Positions 16,864 through 26,195 are shown, counted from the first letter of the stretch. The stretch: 64,000 nt of DNA from Corynebacterium pilosum DSM 20521 = CIP 103422 (GCF_000373805.1 NZ_KB892470.1:25607-89606), one strand, 5' to 3'. Numbers and translations are program-made. Notes: generated from the sequence alone by a model not told the origin.

Positions 16864-17720
16864 GCCCGTGCCTTTCGTGGGGAGAAGATAAGGGACAGGA
16901 TCAGGATCGCCGCGAGCGTGACGACGATAACTGGTCCCGTGGGTAGCGGCCCCCATGCAATCGAGATATATGCGCCTAGTGCGCTGGCGCCCGCGCCGAT
17001 CAGGGCGGCGAGCAGCACCATGGTGGACACGGAGCGCGAGAACTGGCGGGCCGCGGCCGCAGGGGTGATCACGAATGCGACCATGAGCACCAGCCCCACT
17101 GCCTTAAGGCCGATGACGGTCGCGATGACCAGGGTGGTGAACATGACCGCGTCGGTGGCGTGGCGTTGAAAGCCCATCATCTGTGCGTGTTCTTGGTCGA
17201 AGCTGGACACACAGAGTTCTTTCCACGCAGCGACCATGATGAGCAGTGCAAGCCCGCCGACGATGAGGCTGACCACGATGTCTTCACGCGTGAGTGTTGA
17301 GGCGTTGCCGAAGAGGTAGTCTTTGACGCCACCTTTGCCGGGGATGGGGCGGCGGTCGATGTACTGCATGATCAGCATGCCGGCGCCGAAAAACCCGGTG
17401 AGCACGACAGCCATGGCGGTATCCAAGGCCACGGTGGAGTTGTGCTTAATCCAGTTGACCAGCCAGGTAGCGGCCACGCCGACGATCACCGCGCCCACGA
17501 TCAGGCCGAACATAGAACGCCCTTGCAGTCCGATGGCGGACAGGAAGAGGAAGGCAAGTAGCGTTCCTGGCAGCGCTGAGTGTGAGATCACGTCGGAGAT
17601 CAGCGACTGTTTCCGCAGGTAGGCGAAGACGCCTAGGGCGCCGGCGACAAGGCCGATGGCAGTCGTGCCGATCAGGACTGTGACGTAGGTGTAGTTGGTG
17701 AAGAATTCGGTAACACTCAT
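16860..17720 (-). CDS. mntC: Metal ABC transporter permease (MntC-like)
   Basis: This 286-residue ABC-3 family membrane subunit is a paralogue of the following gene, with the matching motif SLISDVISHSALPGTLLAF at about residues 38-56 and about eight helices. With its sister permease it should form a heterodimeric channel for the metal delivered by the binding lipoprotein. It overlaps both neighbours by 4 bp, showing tight translational coupling along the operon. Confidence 0.88.
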   Translation of the reverse strand: MSVTEFFTNYTYVTVLIGTTAIGLVAGALGVFAYLRKQSLISDVISHSALPGTLLAFLFLSAIGLQGRSMFGLIVGAVIVGVAATWLVNWIKHNSTVALDTAMAVVLTGFFGAGMLIMQYIDRRPIPGKGGVKDYLFGNASTLTREDIVVSLIVGGLALLIMVAAWKELCVSSFDQEHAQMMGFQRHATDAVMFTTLVIATVIGLKAVGLVLMVAFVITPAAAARQFSRSVSTMVLLAALIGAGASALGAYISIAWGPLPTGPVIVVTLAAILILSLIFSPRKARA

Positions 17721-18445
17721 AGTTTTACTGGCGCTTGTCCGTACGCGGCCTGGATGGTGTCGCGGTTGAAGGCCTCGCTGACTGGCCCAGCGGCCACGAC
17801 GGAACCGCCGGACAACAAGGTGACGTGGTCGCAGAGATCGGGCACGGTGTTCAGATCATGGTGCACAACGACGATCGTTTTGCCCTGTAGGCGCAGCGAG
17901 TGGAACACGTCGACGATCGCCTGCTGGGAAATGTGGTCGATGCCCTGGAAGGGTTCGTCCATGAACAGCAGGTCTGGTTGGCCCGCGAGGGTGCGCGCCA
18001 AGAAGACGCGCTGGCGTTGGCCACCGGAAAGTTCGCCGATCTGGCGCGTGCGCAGGTCGGTGATGTTGACATCGACCATTGCCTGTTCGGCGCGTTCACG
18101 TTCCTTCGCGCCAGGCCGGCGGAACCAGCCGAGCTGACCGTAGGTGCCCATCAGGACCACCTGTTCCACGGTGATGGGGAAGTCCCAGTCCACCGAGGTG
18201 TGCTGCGGCATGTACCCGATGCGGTTACGGACGCGGCCTAAAGGTTGGCCGAAAAACTCGACGGTTCCGCGCTGGCGCTCAATCAGCCCCAGGGCGGCCT
18301 TCATCAGGGTGGACTTGCCGGACCCATTGGGCCCCGCGATCCCCATCACGATGCCTTCGGGGACGAGGAGATCGGCACCTGTGAGTGCTTGGACGTTGTT
18401 ATAGCTGACAGAAATATCGTGTGCTTGGAGAGCAGGGGAACTCAT
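17717..18445 (-). CDS. mntB: Metal ABC transporter ATP-binding protein (MntB-like)
   Basis: This 242-residue ATPase has Walker A GPNGSGKST, the Q-loop PQHTSVDW, signature LSGGQRQR, Walker B LLFMDEPFQGID and the switch His in VVHHDLN. It is the family typical of Mn/Zn importers and pairs with the two ABC-3 permeases downstream. It overlaps the upstream lipoprotein gene and the downstream permease by 4 bp each. Confidence 0.9.
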   Translation of the reverse strand: MSSPALQAHDISVSYNNVQALTGADLLVPEGIVMGIAGPNGSGKSTLMKAALGLIERQRGTVEFFGQPLGRVRNRIGYMPQHTSVDWDFPITVEQVVLMGTYGQLGWFRRPGAKERERAEQAMVDVNITDLRTRQIGELSGGQRQRVFLARTLAGQPDLLFMDEPFQGIDHISQQAIVDVFHSLRLQGKTIVVVHHDLNTVPDLCDHVTLLSGGSVVAAGPVSEAFNRDTIQAAYGQAPVKL

Positions 18446-19365
18446 TTGAGTCCCTCAGAGACCGTGGTGGCGTTGTGCTCAAGCACGCCGAGGTAAGTGT
18501 CGGTGGGGGCGGTGGGGCCAAGCGAGTCCGCGAAGAGTTCCTCGGTGGAGACGGTGACGCTCCAGCCGCGGGATTCCACAGCCTCCTTCAGGGAGGTGAT
18601 GGCCTGCGGGTTCGCCTGGTTGTCCTGGAAGATCACGGGGACCTTGTTGTCGGCGATGTAGTCGGCCAGCTCCGACAGCTCGGTGGCGGATAGTGCCGCT
18701 TCGGTGGAGATGAAGTCGGTGGCGCGCACCTCTAGGTCATAGGTGTCGCCGAAATAGGCGAAGGCGTCGTGGCCGGTCACCAGGATGCGGGGCTCGGGGA
18801 CGTCCTTCATCATGGCCGCTACTTCTTCGTGCTTGGCGCTGATCTCCTGGTTGTACTTCTCGGCGTTGGCGGCGTACTCGTCGGCACGCTCAGGGTCGAT
18901 CTCTCCGAGCTTGGTGGCGATGGCGTCCACTACCTGTTGCCACGCCAGCGGGCTATTCCACACGTGGGGGTCATGCAGCGCGTTGCCTTCGTCGTCGGTG
19001 TCATCCCAGCCCAGGAGCATGTCTTCGTCCACGGCTTCCGCGACGGCTATTTGCTTGTCGCCGAAGGATTCGAGCTGGTCGATCATCTGCGCTTCCAGGT
19101 AGAGGCCGTTCCATAAGACCACATCCGATTGGGACATGGTTTCGATGTCCTTGGTGGAGGGCTGGTAGGTGTGTGGGTCGCCGCCGGGGCCGACGAGGGT
19201 GACCACGTTGGCGTCGGGGGCGATGTTGGCTGCCGCGTCGGCGATGTAGCCGGTGGTGGCGAAGATGTCGAGGGTGTCGTCGGAAGCCTGCTCGGAGTCA
19301 GAGACGGAGCAGGAGGCGAGCCCGGTTCCGAGCGCTACGGCCAAGGCCGCTGCAAGAATTCGCAT
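18442..19365 (-). CDS. mntA: Metal-binding lipoprotein of ABC transporter (MntA-like)
   Basis: This 307-residue cluster A-I (ZnuA/MntA) substrate-binding protein is exported and lipidated at Cys19 (lipobox LASC). Likely metal ligands include the His of GGDPHTYQPS and the His of DPHVWNSP, with the family-typical segments VTGHDAFAYFG and FQDNQANPQ. There is no long His-rich loop of the zinc-specific ZnuA kind. Together with an adjacent MntR-like regulator this favours manganese, although zinc cannot be excluded. Confidence 0.87.
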   Translation of the reverse strand: MRILAAALAVALGTGLASCSVSDSEQASDDTLDIFATTGYIADAAANIAPDANVVTLVGPGGDPHTYQPSTKDIETMSQSDVVLWNGLYLEAQMIDQLESFGDKQIAVAEAVDEDMLLGWDDTDDEGNALHDPHVWNSPLAWQQVVDAIATKLGEIDPERADEYAANAEKYNQEISAKHEEVAAMMKDVPEPRILVTGHDAFAYFGDTYDLEVRATDFISTEAALSATELSELADYIADNKVPVIFQDNQANPQAITSLKEAVESRGWSVTVSTEELFADSLGPTAPTDTYLGVLEHNATTVSEGLK

Positions 19366-19399
19366 TGTCGTACCTATTTCTTTGTCATTTCGTTTTCAA

Positions 19400-19419
19400 T
19401 TGTTCAACCCATTGAACAA
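19400..19419. promoter_or_regulatory. Perfect 20-bp palindrome between mntA and mntR (putative MntR operator)
   Basis: TTGTTCAACCCATTGAACAA has two 8-base arms that are exact inverted copies around CCCA. It lies 35 bp before the mntA start and 50 bp before the mntR start in their divergent intergenic region. That suits a single operator controlling both directions. It does not resemble the DtxR consensus. Confidence 0.65.
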
Positions 19420-19468
19420 GTTTAAACCTAATCTACGAACACGGGGGTTGTCCAGTAGGATGTGGGCC

Positions 19469-20131
19469 ATGCATATTCGCGATCTCCCCGAACGCAGCCA
19501 GGACTACATCAAAACCATTTGGGATATCACTGAGTACTCCGGCGAACCCGCCGCCCTCGGGGAGATCGCTACCCGCCTCGAACAGAAAACACCGACCGCC
19601 TCCGAAGCCATCAAACGCCTCGGCAACCAAGGCATTGTTCACCACGAGCCCTATTCCGGCATCCGGCTCACCGACAAGGGCACCCAACTGGCCATCCAGA
19701 TGGTGCGCCGCCACCGCCTCGTCGAAACCTTCCTGGTCACCGTGCTCGGCTACAGCTGGGACGAGGTGCATGACGATGCTGACCTGCTCGAGCACTCCAT
19801 CTCCGACAAGCTGCTCGAGCGCATCGACACCCACCTGGGCCACCCCACCGTCGATCCGCACGGCGACCCCATCCCGCGCGCCGACGGTTCGCTTGTCGAC
19901 GATGACACCGCCTCGCTTGCAGCCGTAGAGCCCGGCACCTACCAGTTGGCCCAGGTCAACGACTCAGACCCCGAATTGCTTCGTTACCTTGATTCTCATG
20001 GCCTGATCCCGGGAGAGGTGATCGTCGTTAAGCAACCTGCAAGCGTGGGCCTACTCACCGTGAGCACCGAGGCCGGGGACGAGGTCACCCTGGCCGAAGC
20101 CTCCCTGGGCGCGATCCGGGTCCGCCGATGA
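19469..20131 (+). CDS. mntR: DtxR-family manganese-responsive repressor, MntR-like
   Basis: This 220-residue metalloregulator has an N-terminal winged helix (residues about 1-65), a DtxR dimerisation domain (about 66-140) and a C-terminal FeoA/SH3-like domain (about 145-220). Two residues set metal choice. Where DtxR has Met10 this protein has Asp in ERSQDYIKTIW, and where DtxR has Cys102 it has Asp in HDDADLLEHSIS, while the following Glu and His are kept. Both changes are MntR-like and argue for manganese over iron. ATG 19469 (MHIRDLPERS) is chosen. It is divergent from mntABCD, which it probably represses. Confidence 0.88.
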   Translation: MHIRDLPERSQDYIKTIWDITEYSGEPAALGEIATRLEQKTPTASEAIKRLGNQGIVHHEPYSGIRLTDKGTQLAIQMVRRHRLVETFLVTVLGYSWDEVHDDADLLEHSISDKLLERIDTHLGHPTVDPHGDPIPRADGSLVDDDTASLAAVEPGTYQLAQVNDSDPELLRYLDSHGLIPGEVIVVKQPASVGLLTVSTEAGDEVTLAEASLGAIRVRR

Positions 20132-20586
20132 GCGAGATGAACCCCGTCTCGCCGAAACTGGTGTGGGTGCAGTACCTCTCTAATGCGATCTGGATCCTGG
20201 CGCTGCTGGCCGCGGCCATCGTGGCCTACGTGCGCTGGGGCGGCTATTGGTGGATCGCGATCGCCGCCGTCGTCGCATTCACCGCGTGGTATGCCTGGCT
20301 GATTCCCGCGCGCGTGCGCCTGCACCGCTGGCAGGAGACCGACGACGAACTCCTGATCACACGCGGAAAAATGTGGCATACCTTCACCGTGGTGCCCTAT
20401 GGGCGCATCCAATTTGTGGACGTGAACGCCGGCCCCATCATGCGCGCCTTCGGGCTGAAGAACGTGGTGCTGCACACCGCGTCCTCGACATCCGACTCCA
20501 CGGTCCATGGCCTACCCGCCGATCAGGCCGATGACCTGCGCCGACGCCTCACCGTGCAAGCGCGAGAGAGGATGAGCGGGCTGTGA
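20128..20586 (+). CDS. Membrane protein with bacterial PH domain (YdbS-like)
   Basis: This 152-residue protein has two N-terminal helices (about residues 18-60) followed by a bPH_2 domain (RWQETDDELLITRGKMWH, PYGRIQFVDVNAGPIMRAFG). It overlaps the mntR stop by 4 bp and the next gene by 4 bp, so all three may be one transcript. It forms a pair with the larger PH protein downstream, like YdbS/YdbT in other Gram-positives. The function of such pairs is unclear; membrane stress and bacteriocin tolerance have been suggested for relatives. Confidence 0.85.
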   Translation: MSEMNPVSPKLVWVQYLSNAIWILALLAAAIVAYVRWGGYWWIAIAAVVAFTAWYAWLIPARVRLHRWQETDDELLITRGKMWHTFTVVPYGRIQFVDVNAGPIMRAFGLKNVVLHTASSTSDSTVHGLPADQADDLRRRLTVQARERMSGL

Positions 20587-21923
20587 CCGAAGGCGCTTAT
20601 CGACGAGTCCACCGCCTCACCCCTCTGCTGCGATTCTGGACCGTCATCCTCGCACTGTTGGCCATCGGGGTTGCCAACCTGAACCAGGCCGTGATCACGC
20701 GCCTTTCCAAAGTGGTCCGCGGCGACGACGGATCCTTCATGCCCCTCCTTCTCGGTTTCGGCGCCTTTCTGGTGGCCTGCCTGGCCGTCTTTGTGGTTTC
20801 CCAGATCTGGTGGGCAGCCACCGGATTCCGCCTCGATGCCGAGGAAGTCCGCCTCAAACGCGGCGTCGTCTCCACCCAGCTGCGCACCGCCCGCTATGAC
20901 CGCATCCAGGCCGTCGATGTGGTCGAACCACTCATCGCGCGCATCTTCGGGTTGGCCGCCGTGCGCATCGAAACCGCGGGCGGGTCGTCGTCCAACATAG
21001 AGATCGCCTACCTGCCCCGCGCGGAAGCAGAGGCGCTGCGCCACGAATTGCTCGGCACAGAACCCGTCGACACGCACGAACCCGACGCACCGAATTACAT
21101 CATCCCGCCCATCCCGATCTGGCGTTCGCTGGTCGGCACAGCCCTTCGCTTTTCGACGATCACCGCTGTGGTGTGGGTGCTGTTTTCCCTGCTTGCTCCC
21201 ATTCCCTTTGCGACGACAGCGCCCCTGGTCGTGGCGCTGGTGCCGCCCGTGTGGGGGATGATCGACAAATCGTGGCGCTTCAACGCAGTGTTGGATTCAG
21301 ACGATGTGCTGCACCTTGCTTATGGTCTGGCGTCCCGTCGTCGGCAAGCGGTGCCCCTAGACCGGATCCACGCGGTGAGGATTTCCCAACCCGTACTGTG
21401 GCGACTGGTGGGGTGGTGGACAGTGTCCGTCTCCGTTGCAGGCTACGGGCCCGAATCCAATAAGCAGTCCGGGACCACCCGTATCCTGCCGGTGGGCTCG
21501 CGTGAGCAGGCCATGCTGATTGCCGCGCGGGTGGGTGCTCTGAGCCGCGAACTGCTTGAGGAGGCGGCAGCGCTTGAGGGGGCCACCGCCGCCACCTATG
21601 GTTCGCCGCGCCGGGCACGGGTTGTTTCGCCGCTTGATGCGCACCGCCAAGCAACGACGCTGGTCGATGGCTGCGTTGTCGTACATAGCGGGTGGGTCTC
21701 GCGTCGCGTGGCCTTCATCGAGGCCTCCCACATCCAAGAGTTGACGCTGCGGCGCGGGCCAATCCAGAACCTGGTGGGGCTGGCCACCGTGCGGCTGGAC
21801 TTGGTGCCCGGGCCGGTCGCCATGGCCGGCCGCGACATGGACCCCGCGCAGGCACGCGAGCTCGTCGATGTCTTGCGTAACCGCGAATTGCCTCAGCTGG
21901 GAACACCTACAATGAGTGCATGA
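20583..21923 (+). CDS. Membrane protein with repeated bacterial PH domains (YdbT-like)
   Basis: This 446-residue protein alternates membrane helix pairs with bPH_2 domains. The first PH domain begins near residue 80 (GFRLDAEEVRLKRGVVS, YDRIQAVDVVEPLIARIFG), a second near 235 (RRRQAVPLDRIHAVRISQ) and a third near 350 (GCVVVHSGWVSRRVAFIEASHIQ). It is the companion of the preceding small PH protein and is coupled to it by a 4-bp overlap. It is probably a membrane-associated oligomer. The molecular role is unknown. Confidence 0.87.
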   Translation: MTEGAYRRVHRLTPLLRFWTVILALLAIGVANLNQAVITRLSKVVRGDDGSFMPLLLGFGAFLVACLAVFVVSQIWWAATGFRLDAEEVRLKRGVVSTQLRTARYDRIQAVDVVEPLIARIFGLAAVRIETAGGSSSNIEIAYLPRAEAEALRHELLGTEPVDTHEPDAPNYIIPPIPIWRSLVGTALRFSTITAVVWVLFSLLAPIPFATTAPLVVALVPPVWGMIDKSWRFNAVLDSDDVLHLAYGLASRRRQAVPLDRIHAVRISQPVLWRLVGWWTVSVSVAGYGPESNKQSGTTRILPVGSREQAMLIAARVGALSRELLEEAAALEGATAATYGSPRRARVVSPLDAHRQATTLVDGCVVVHSGWVSRRVAFIEASHIQELTLRRGPIQNLVGLATVRLDLVPGPVAMAGRDMDPAQARELVDVLRNRELPQLGTPTMSA

Positions 21924-21949
21924 CCGCGCCAAAATGATCGCCGTTTCGG

Positions 21950-23209
21950 CTAGAACGGTGGGTGGTCTGGGTCCATCCCTGGTGGGAAGGTGACTGGTCG
22001 CCTCTTCGGGCCGGGTGTTCGTTTGAGTTGCTGGGTGATGTCGTTGAATGTGACGAGCCAGTTGGCCTTCTTGGGACTGAGTGGGCCGGTTGGTTCGTCT
22101 ACTTCCCAGGTTCCGTCTTTGTAGAGCCAGTAAACGGCACCGGAATAACCGTCGAGAAGATAGCCGATGCTTCCATCGGTTTTCTTGTTGTGGTGGTGTC
22201 TGCAGAGGCTGATGAGGTTGTGCGGACTTGTAGGTCCGCCGTCTGCGTGGTCTACTCGGTGGTCTTTGTCGGTGTACATCGCCGGGCGGGTGCATCCGGG
22301 GAAGCGGCAGGTTCCGTCTCGCCCTTCGACATAGGCCTTGATGCGGCTGGTGGGGCGGTAGCTGTCGGTCGCCTCATCTTGTGCTCCGCTGAGGTCACGA
22401 ACCTGGGTGGCCTCAGCGGCTGCGCGGGCAGAGTCGGTGCTGTTGAAGTCGCCAAAAGGGGACATCCACACGGGGGCGTCGGCGACATCGCTGGCTTGGT
22501 ACATGTTGAGGACCAAACTTAATTGCGTGTCCTCGAGGATGAGGAGCGCGTGTGCTGCGGCGAAAGAGATGTTGTTCTCTGTGGCGCACTTGCGGATCAG
22601 CGCCTCAATCTTGGCGGTTGTCCACGCGTCCCAGGTCGAGCTCACGGTGCACGTGCCGTTGGCGTTTTCCTCCACCCAGTGGCCAGGTGGGCCGGTTTCG
22701 GTTTCTTCTTCCTCGCCCTCTTCCGGGGTCACGTTCCGCAGCAGCTCCGTGATTTTCTTCTTCACGGTACGAACGCTCGGTAAGGATTGGTTGGGACGGG
22801 TTGGGCAGTACAGATCGCCGAGTAGCTCGTCGACAAGCCCTGGCACCTGCTCAAAATCCCAGAAGGTATCGCAAGTTGTCGTGGTGATGATCTGGCGCAG
22901 AGTATAGAGGTCAACATGGCCAAGTTCGACGACGAGTTCGCGGAAGCCAGGCAATACCTCGAGGGTCTCCATGACGAGTAGGTTGTCGCCGATCATCTTC
23001 TTGCCTACCCCCAGCTTCGCGCGGAGGGAGGCGGCGTACTCTTCCCAGTCGTTTTCTGAAGCTGGTGTCGCGGATGTGAAGTAAATTTCTTCCCACATGT
23101 CGAACTCGGCACGGCGAATAGCGGTTTGCTGCCGCGCAAACACATCATCGGAATTCACGCTGAAGTATGCGTTGGCGATGTCGAGTTGAGTGAAAGTTGG
23201 CGTGGACAT
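21950..23209 (-). CDS. DUF222/HNH endonuclease-domain protein
   Basis: This 419-residue protein has an N-terminal DUF222 region and a C-terminal HNH nuclease domain (CRFPGCTRP, then DHRVDHADGG and NLISLCRHHHNKK), the common 13E12-type actinobacterial architecture. The HNH residues look intact, so metal-dependent nicking or cleavage of DNA is plausible; the target is unknown. ATG 23209 (MSTPTFTQLD) is preferred over the upstream codon. A perfect GAAC-N4-GTTC core lies 73 bp upstream, which suggests damage induction. Such genes are often multicopy in Corynebacterium. Confidence 0.88.
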   Translation of the reverse strand: MSTPTFTQLDIANAYFSVNSDDVFARQQTAIRRAEFDMWEEIYFTSATPASENDWEEYAASLRAKLGVGKKMIGDNLLVMETLEVLPGFRELVVELGHVDLYTLRQIITTTTCDTFWDFEQVPGLVDELLGDLYCPTRPNQSLPSVRTVKKKITELLRNVTPEEGEEEETETGPPGHWVEENANGTCTVSSTWDAWTTAKIEALIRKCATENNISFAAAHALLILEDTQLSLVLNMYQASDVADAPVWMSPFGDFNSTDSARAAAEATQVRDLSGAQDEATDSYRPTSRIKAYVEGRDGTCRFPGCTRPAMYTDKDHRVDHADGGPTSPHNLISLCRHHHNKKTDGSIGYLLDGYSGAVYWLYKDGTWEVDEPTGPLSPKKANWLVTFNDITQQLKRTPGPKRRPVTFPPGMDPDHPPF

Positions 23210-23281
23210 GGTGGTCACCCCCGGATGCATGTCCGATTATTGTTCCCCGGTCAAAATCTCTATCATCAAGCATAGAACACA

Positions 23282-23297
23282 TGGAACGGTTGTTCTA
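23282..23297. promoter_or_regulatory. SOS (LexA) box candidate before the HNH endonuclease gene
   Basis: TGGAACGGTTGTTCTA contains the perfect core GAAC-N4-GTTC and matches 10 of 12 fixed bases of TCGAAC-N4-GTTCGA. It is 73 bp upstream of the chosen start of the DUF222/HNH gene on the minus strand. Confidence 0.55.
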
Positions 23298-23387
23298 GAG
23301 TCAGTTAATAACGATTAGGTAACGAAATGCAGGTCGGGGCGTGTCGGAAGTTCAATTCGCACTTCGGTCGCACATTCGATCACACGT

Positions 23388-23858
23388 TTAGATCCCGCCA
23401 CCAAATCCGAGCTGGCGCCACGCCTCATACGTCGCCACGGCGGCAGAATTAGACAGGTTCATAGAGCGGCGCCCAGGCAACATCGGGATACGCAATTCCC
23501 GCGTGATGCGTGGGTGGGCCAGGTGGTCGTCGGGAAGCCCCGTGGGCTCCGTTCCGAACAAAAGAGCATCGCCCGGCTGAAACTCAACAGAGGTATAAAA
23601 GGTCGAGGCGGTCGTCGTAAAAGCGAAAATGCGCGAGTCCGGAAGGGCGGCGAAGCAAGCGTCGATATCGGGGTGGACGACCACGTGGGCCAGGTCGTGA
23701 TAGTCCAGGCCAGAGCGGCGCAGATGCTTGTCATCCAGGGAAAACCCGAGGGGCTCGACAAGGTGCAAAGTGGCGCCCGTGCCCGCGCACATGCGGATCG
23801 CATTGCCGGTATTGGGAGGAATAACAGGATTATCGAAGATGACATGCAGTTCTGACAC
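23388..23858 (-). CDS. trmL: tRNA (cytidine/uridine-34 2'-O)-methyltransferase TrmL
   Basis: This 156-residue SPOUT methyltransferase modifies the wobble ribose of tRNA-Leu. The family motifs are [15 protein letters not shown] at the N-terminus, [10 protein letters not shown] in the middle and the knot segment [20 protein letters not shown] near the C-terminus, at the usual length. GTG 23858 ([10 protein letters not shown]) is the natural start; the longer open frame upstream runs into folD antisense. It is divergent from folD, 24 bp apart. Confidence 0.92.
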   Translation of the reverse strand: MSELHVIFDNPVIPPNTGNAIRMCAGTGATLHLVEPLGFSLDDKHLRRSGLDYHDLAHVVVHPDIDACFAALPDSRIFAFTTTASTFYTSVEFQPGDALLFGTEPTGLPDDHLAHPRITRELRIPMLPGRRSMNLSNSAAVATYEAWRQLGFGGGI

Positions 23859-23882
23859 GCGGTTCAGTCTAGGATAGGGTGC

Positions 23883-24740
23883 GTGACTGCATTGAAATTG
23901 GACGGAAAACTCTACCGCGACGAAATCTTCGCGGACCTCAAAGAACGCGTTGCCGCGCTGCGCGACAAAGGTATCACCCCCGGCTTGGCGACAGTGCTGG
24001 TTGGCGAGGACCCCGCCAGCCAGAATTACGTGCGCATGAAGCACCAGGACTGCGAGAAGCTGGGCATTCATTCGGTCCAGAAGCAGCTGCCGGAGGACGC
24101 GACGCAGGAAGAGGTCGAGGCGCTTATCGACGAGCTCAACGCGGATGATTCCGTAACGGGCTATATCGTGCAACTGCCACTGCCGAAGCATATCGACGAA
24201 AACGCCATCCTTGAGCGCATCGACCCAGACAAGGACGCTGACGGCCTACACCCCGTTAACCTGGGCAAACTGGTGCTCAACGAGCCTGCTCCGCTGCCAT
24301 GCACCCCGAATGGTGCGATTCACCTGCTGAAGCGTTTCGGTGTGGAATTAAACGGGGCGAAGGTCGTCGTGATCGGCCGCGGCGTCACCGTGGGCCGGCC
24401 GATCGGGCTAATCCTGACGCGCCGCAGTGAAAATTCCACCGTCACCCTGTGCCACACCGGAACCAAAGACCTGAAGGCGGAGACCACCAATGCGGACGTG
24501 ATCATCGCCGCCGCCGGCGTGCCCCACATGCTCACCGCGGACATGGTGAAGCCGGGCGCGGCAGTGCTGGACGTGGGCGTCTCGCGTGTCGACGGAAAAA
24601 CCACCGGCGATGTCCACCCCGACGTATGGGATGTCGCTGGCGCAGTATCGCCCAACCCGGGCGGCGTTGGCCCCTTGACTCGCGCGTTCTTGGTGCGCAA
24701 CGTGGTCGAACGGGCTGAGCGCAATGCAGTCTCTGGATAA
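23883..24740 (+). CDS. folD: Bifunctional methylenetetrahydrofolate dehydrogenase/cyclohydrolase
   Basis: This 285-residue cytosolic enzyme interconverts methylene-, methenyl- and 10-formyl-THF, supplying one-carbon units. Motifs include [14 protein letters not shown] (catalytic Lys region), [13 protein letters not shown] and the NADP-binding [11 protein letters not shown]. The start is GTG 23883. It overlaps the downstream DUF3017 gene by 17 bp, a pairing common in actinobacteria. Confidence 0.96.
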   Translation: MTALKLDGKLYRDEIFADLKERVAALRDKGITPGLATVLVGEDPASQNYVRMKHQDCEKLGIHSVQKQLPEDATQEEVEALIDELNADDSVTGYIVQLPLPKHIDENAILERIDPDKDADGLHPVNLGKLVLNEPAPLPCTPNGAIHLLKRFGVELNGAKVVVIGRGVTVGRPIGLILTRRSENSTVTLCHTGTKDLKAETTNADVIIAAAGVPHMLTADMVKPGAAVLDVGVSRVDGKTTGDVHPDVWDVAGAVSPNPGGVGPLTRAFLVRNVVERAERNAVSG

Positions 24741-25041
24741 CCCGCACGATCTCAAACAGAAACCATCTCGCCTGCCCGCCTGGGTGCAATACTTGGGCAC
24801 CGCGCTGTTCATCGTTGGGCTGGTGCTCGCGTCGGTGTGGGCGCTGACGGAGCACTGGCGCCGCGCCTCCTTCACCATGGGCGTGTCGATGCTGTGGCTA
24901 ACAGTGCTGCGCCTGACCTGCGATTCCCGTAAAATCGGCCTCGTCGCCGTGCGTTCCCGCAGGTTCGACTCCCTTTTCACCACCGCGCTCGGTGCCGCCA
25001 TGGTGTGGCTGTCCGTCTCGGTGGACTCGCTGGGCAGCTAG
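24724..25041 (+). CDS. DUF3017 membrane protein
   Basis: This 105-residue protein has three hydrophobic segments (about residues 22-42, 52-68 and 84-100) and matches the DUF3017 pattern of small membrane proteins encoded just after folD in actinobacteria. The start lies inside folD (17-bp overlap), implying coupling. Its end overlaps the metX stop by 4 bp on the opposite strand. No function is known. Confidence 0.8.
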   Translation: MQSLDNPHDLKQKPSRLPAWVQYLGTALFIVGLVLASVWALTEHWRRASFTMGVSMLWLTVLRLTCDSRKIGLVAVRSRRFDSLFTTALGAAMVWLSVSVDSLGS

Positions 25042-26180
25042 ATATTGAACAGGCCGTGCTTCTTCGCCAGCTCATCTGGCGAGGGCACCTGCTGCGTCAG
25101 CGTGAGGAAATTGCGCAGGATCCGGTCCATCTGACGCGTTTCGACGAGAAATGCGTCATGCCCGACCGGCGACACAATCTTCGCCATCGCCAACAAATTA
25201 CCGATGTTGCGCGAGAGGTGTTCCTGCTGGTGGTACGGGTACAAAATGTCCGTATCCACGCCCACGATCATGGTGGGAACCATCGAACTAGCCAATGCCT
25301 TATTCAGGCCCCCGCGGCCGCGCCCAATATCATGGCGGTTCAAAGAATCAGTCAAGGTGACATAGGAGCCGGCGTCGAAACGCTCCACCAGCTTGTCGCC
25401 TTGGTGGTCCAGGTAGCTCTGCACGGCAAAGCGCTGCTGGTCGTCACGGAACGGACCCAGCGGGTTTTCCCCGGCCTGGGGCATGGTGCCGAAGCGCTCG
25501 TCGATTTCCTGCTCGCCGCGGTAGGTCAGGTGCGCAATACGACGAGCGGCCGCCAACCCCGCCTGCGGGGAAGTACCGGTGGAGTAGTAGTCGCCGCCAT
25601 GCCAGTCGGGGTCGCGCACGATCGCGGAAATCTGGGCGGTCTGGATGCCGATCTGCCACGCACTCGCACGCGCCGACACCGCAATCACACACGCGTAGCA
25701 CACAGTTTCTGGGAACAGAACGCTCCACTCTAGCGTGCGCGCACCGCCCATGGAACCGCCCAGCACCGCGTGAACACGGTGAATGCCCAGCGCGGCCAAG
25801 AAGTTGTACTCGGCGTGTACCTGGTCGCGGATCGAAATGGCGGGAAAGCGCGAGCCCCAGGACTGCCCATCCGGGTGCGGGCTGGAGGGGCCTGTGGAGC
25901 CGGCGCATCCGCCCAGCACGTTGGTGCAGATCACGCACCACTCGTCGGTATCAAGCGCCATGCCAGGGCCGATCAGCCCTTCCCACCACGTGGCCGCATC
26001 GGAGTCGCCGGTGAGGGCGTGCTCCACCAGAAGCACGTTGTTCTTGCCCTGCGGATCCCCCCGGAATTCGCCCCACCGCTGGTAGGCGATGGTGGCGTCC
26101 GCGATGATTACATCCGTCTCGGTGGTGAAGTCGCCAATGGGTTGATAGGCCACAACACCTTCGGCAGGCAGAGTAATCAC
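25038..26180 (-). CDS. metX: Homoserine O-acetyltransferase
   Basis: This 380-residue alpha/beta-hydrolase enzyme acetylates homoserine with acetyl-CoA in the first committed step of methionine synthesis. The nucleophile is Ser143 in GGSMGGARTLEW. The triad is completed by the Asp of VDTDILYPYH and the His of SPVGHDAFLVE. It follows metY by 15 bp on the same strand, so metYX is one operon, probably under the McbR-like site at 27624. Confidence 0.96.
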   Translation of the reverse strand: MITLPAEGVVAYQPIGDFTTETDVIIADATIAYQRWGEFRGDPQGKNNVLLVEHALTGDSDAATWWEGLIGPGMALDTDEWCVICTNVLGGCAGSTGPSSPHPDGQSWGSRFPAISIRDQVHAEYNFLAALGIHRVHAVLGGSMGGARTLEWSVLFPETVCYACVIAVSARASAWQIGIQTAQISAIVRDPDWHGGDYYSTGTSPQAGLAAARRIAHLTYRGEQEIDERFGTMPQAGENPLGPFRDDQQRFAVQSYLDHQGDKLVERFDAGSYVTLTDSLNRHDIGRGRGGLNKALASSMVPTMIVGVDTDILYPYHQQEHLSRNIGNLLAMAKIVSPVGHDAFLVETRQMDRILRNFLTLTQQVPSPDELAKKHGLFNI

Positions 26181-26195
26181 GTCGCGTGTTCCTTT

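Noticed and set aside
20128..21923. PH-domain pair as part of the manganese system
   Set aside because: Overlap with mntR suggests cotranscription, but such pairs occur widely without metal genes, so a metal role is not supported.
24950..24980. T-loop-like sequence (GGTTCGACTCC) suggesting a tRNA
   Set aside because: It lies in frame inside the DUF3017 gene, and no acceptor, D or anticodon stems can be formed around it.
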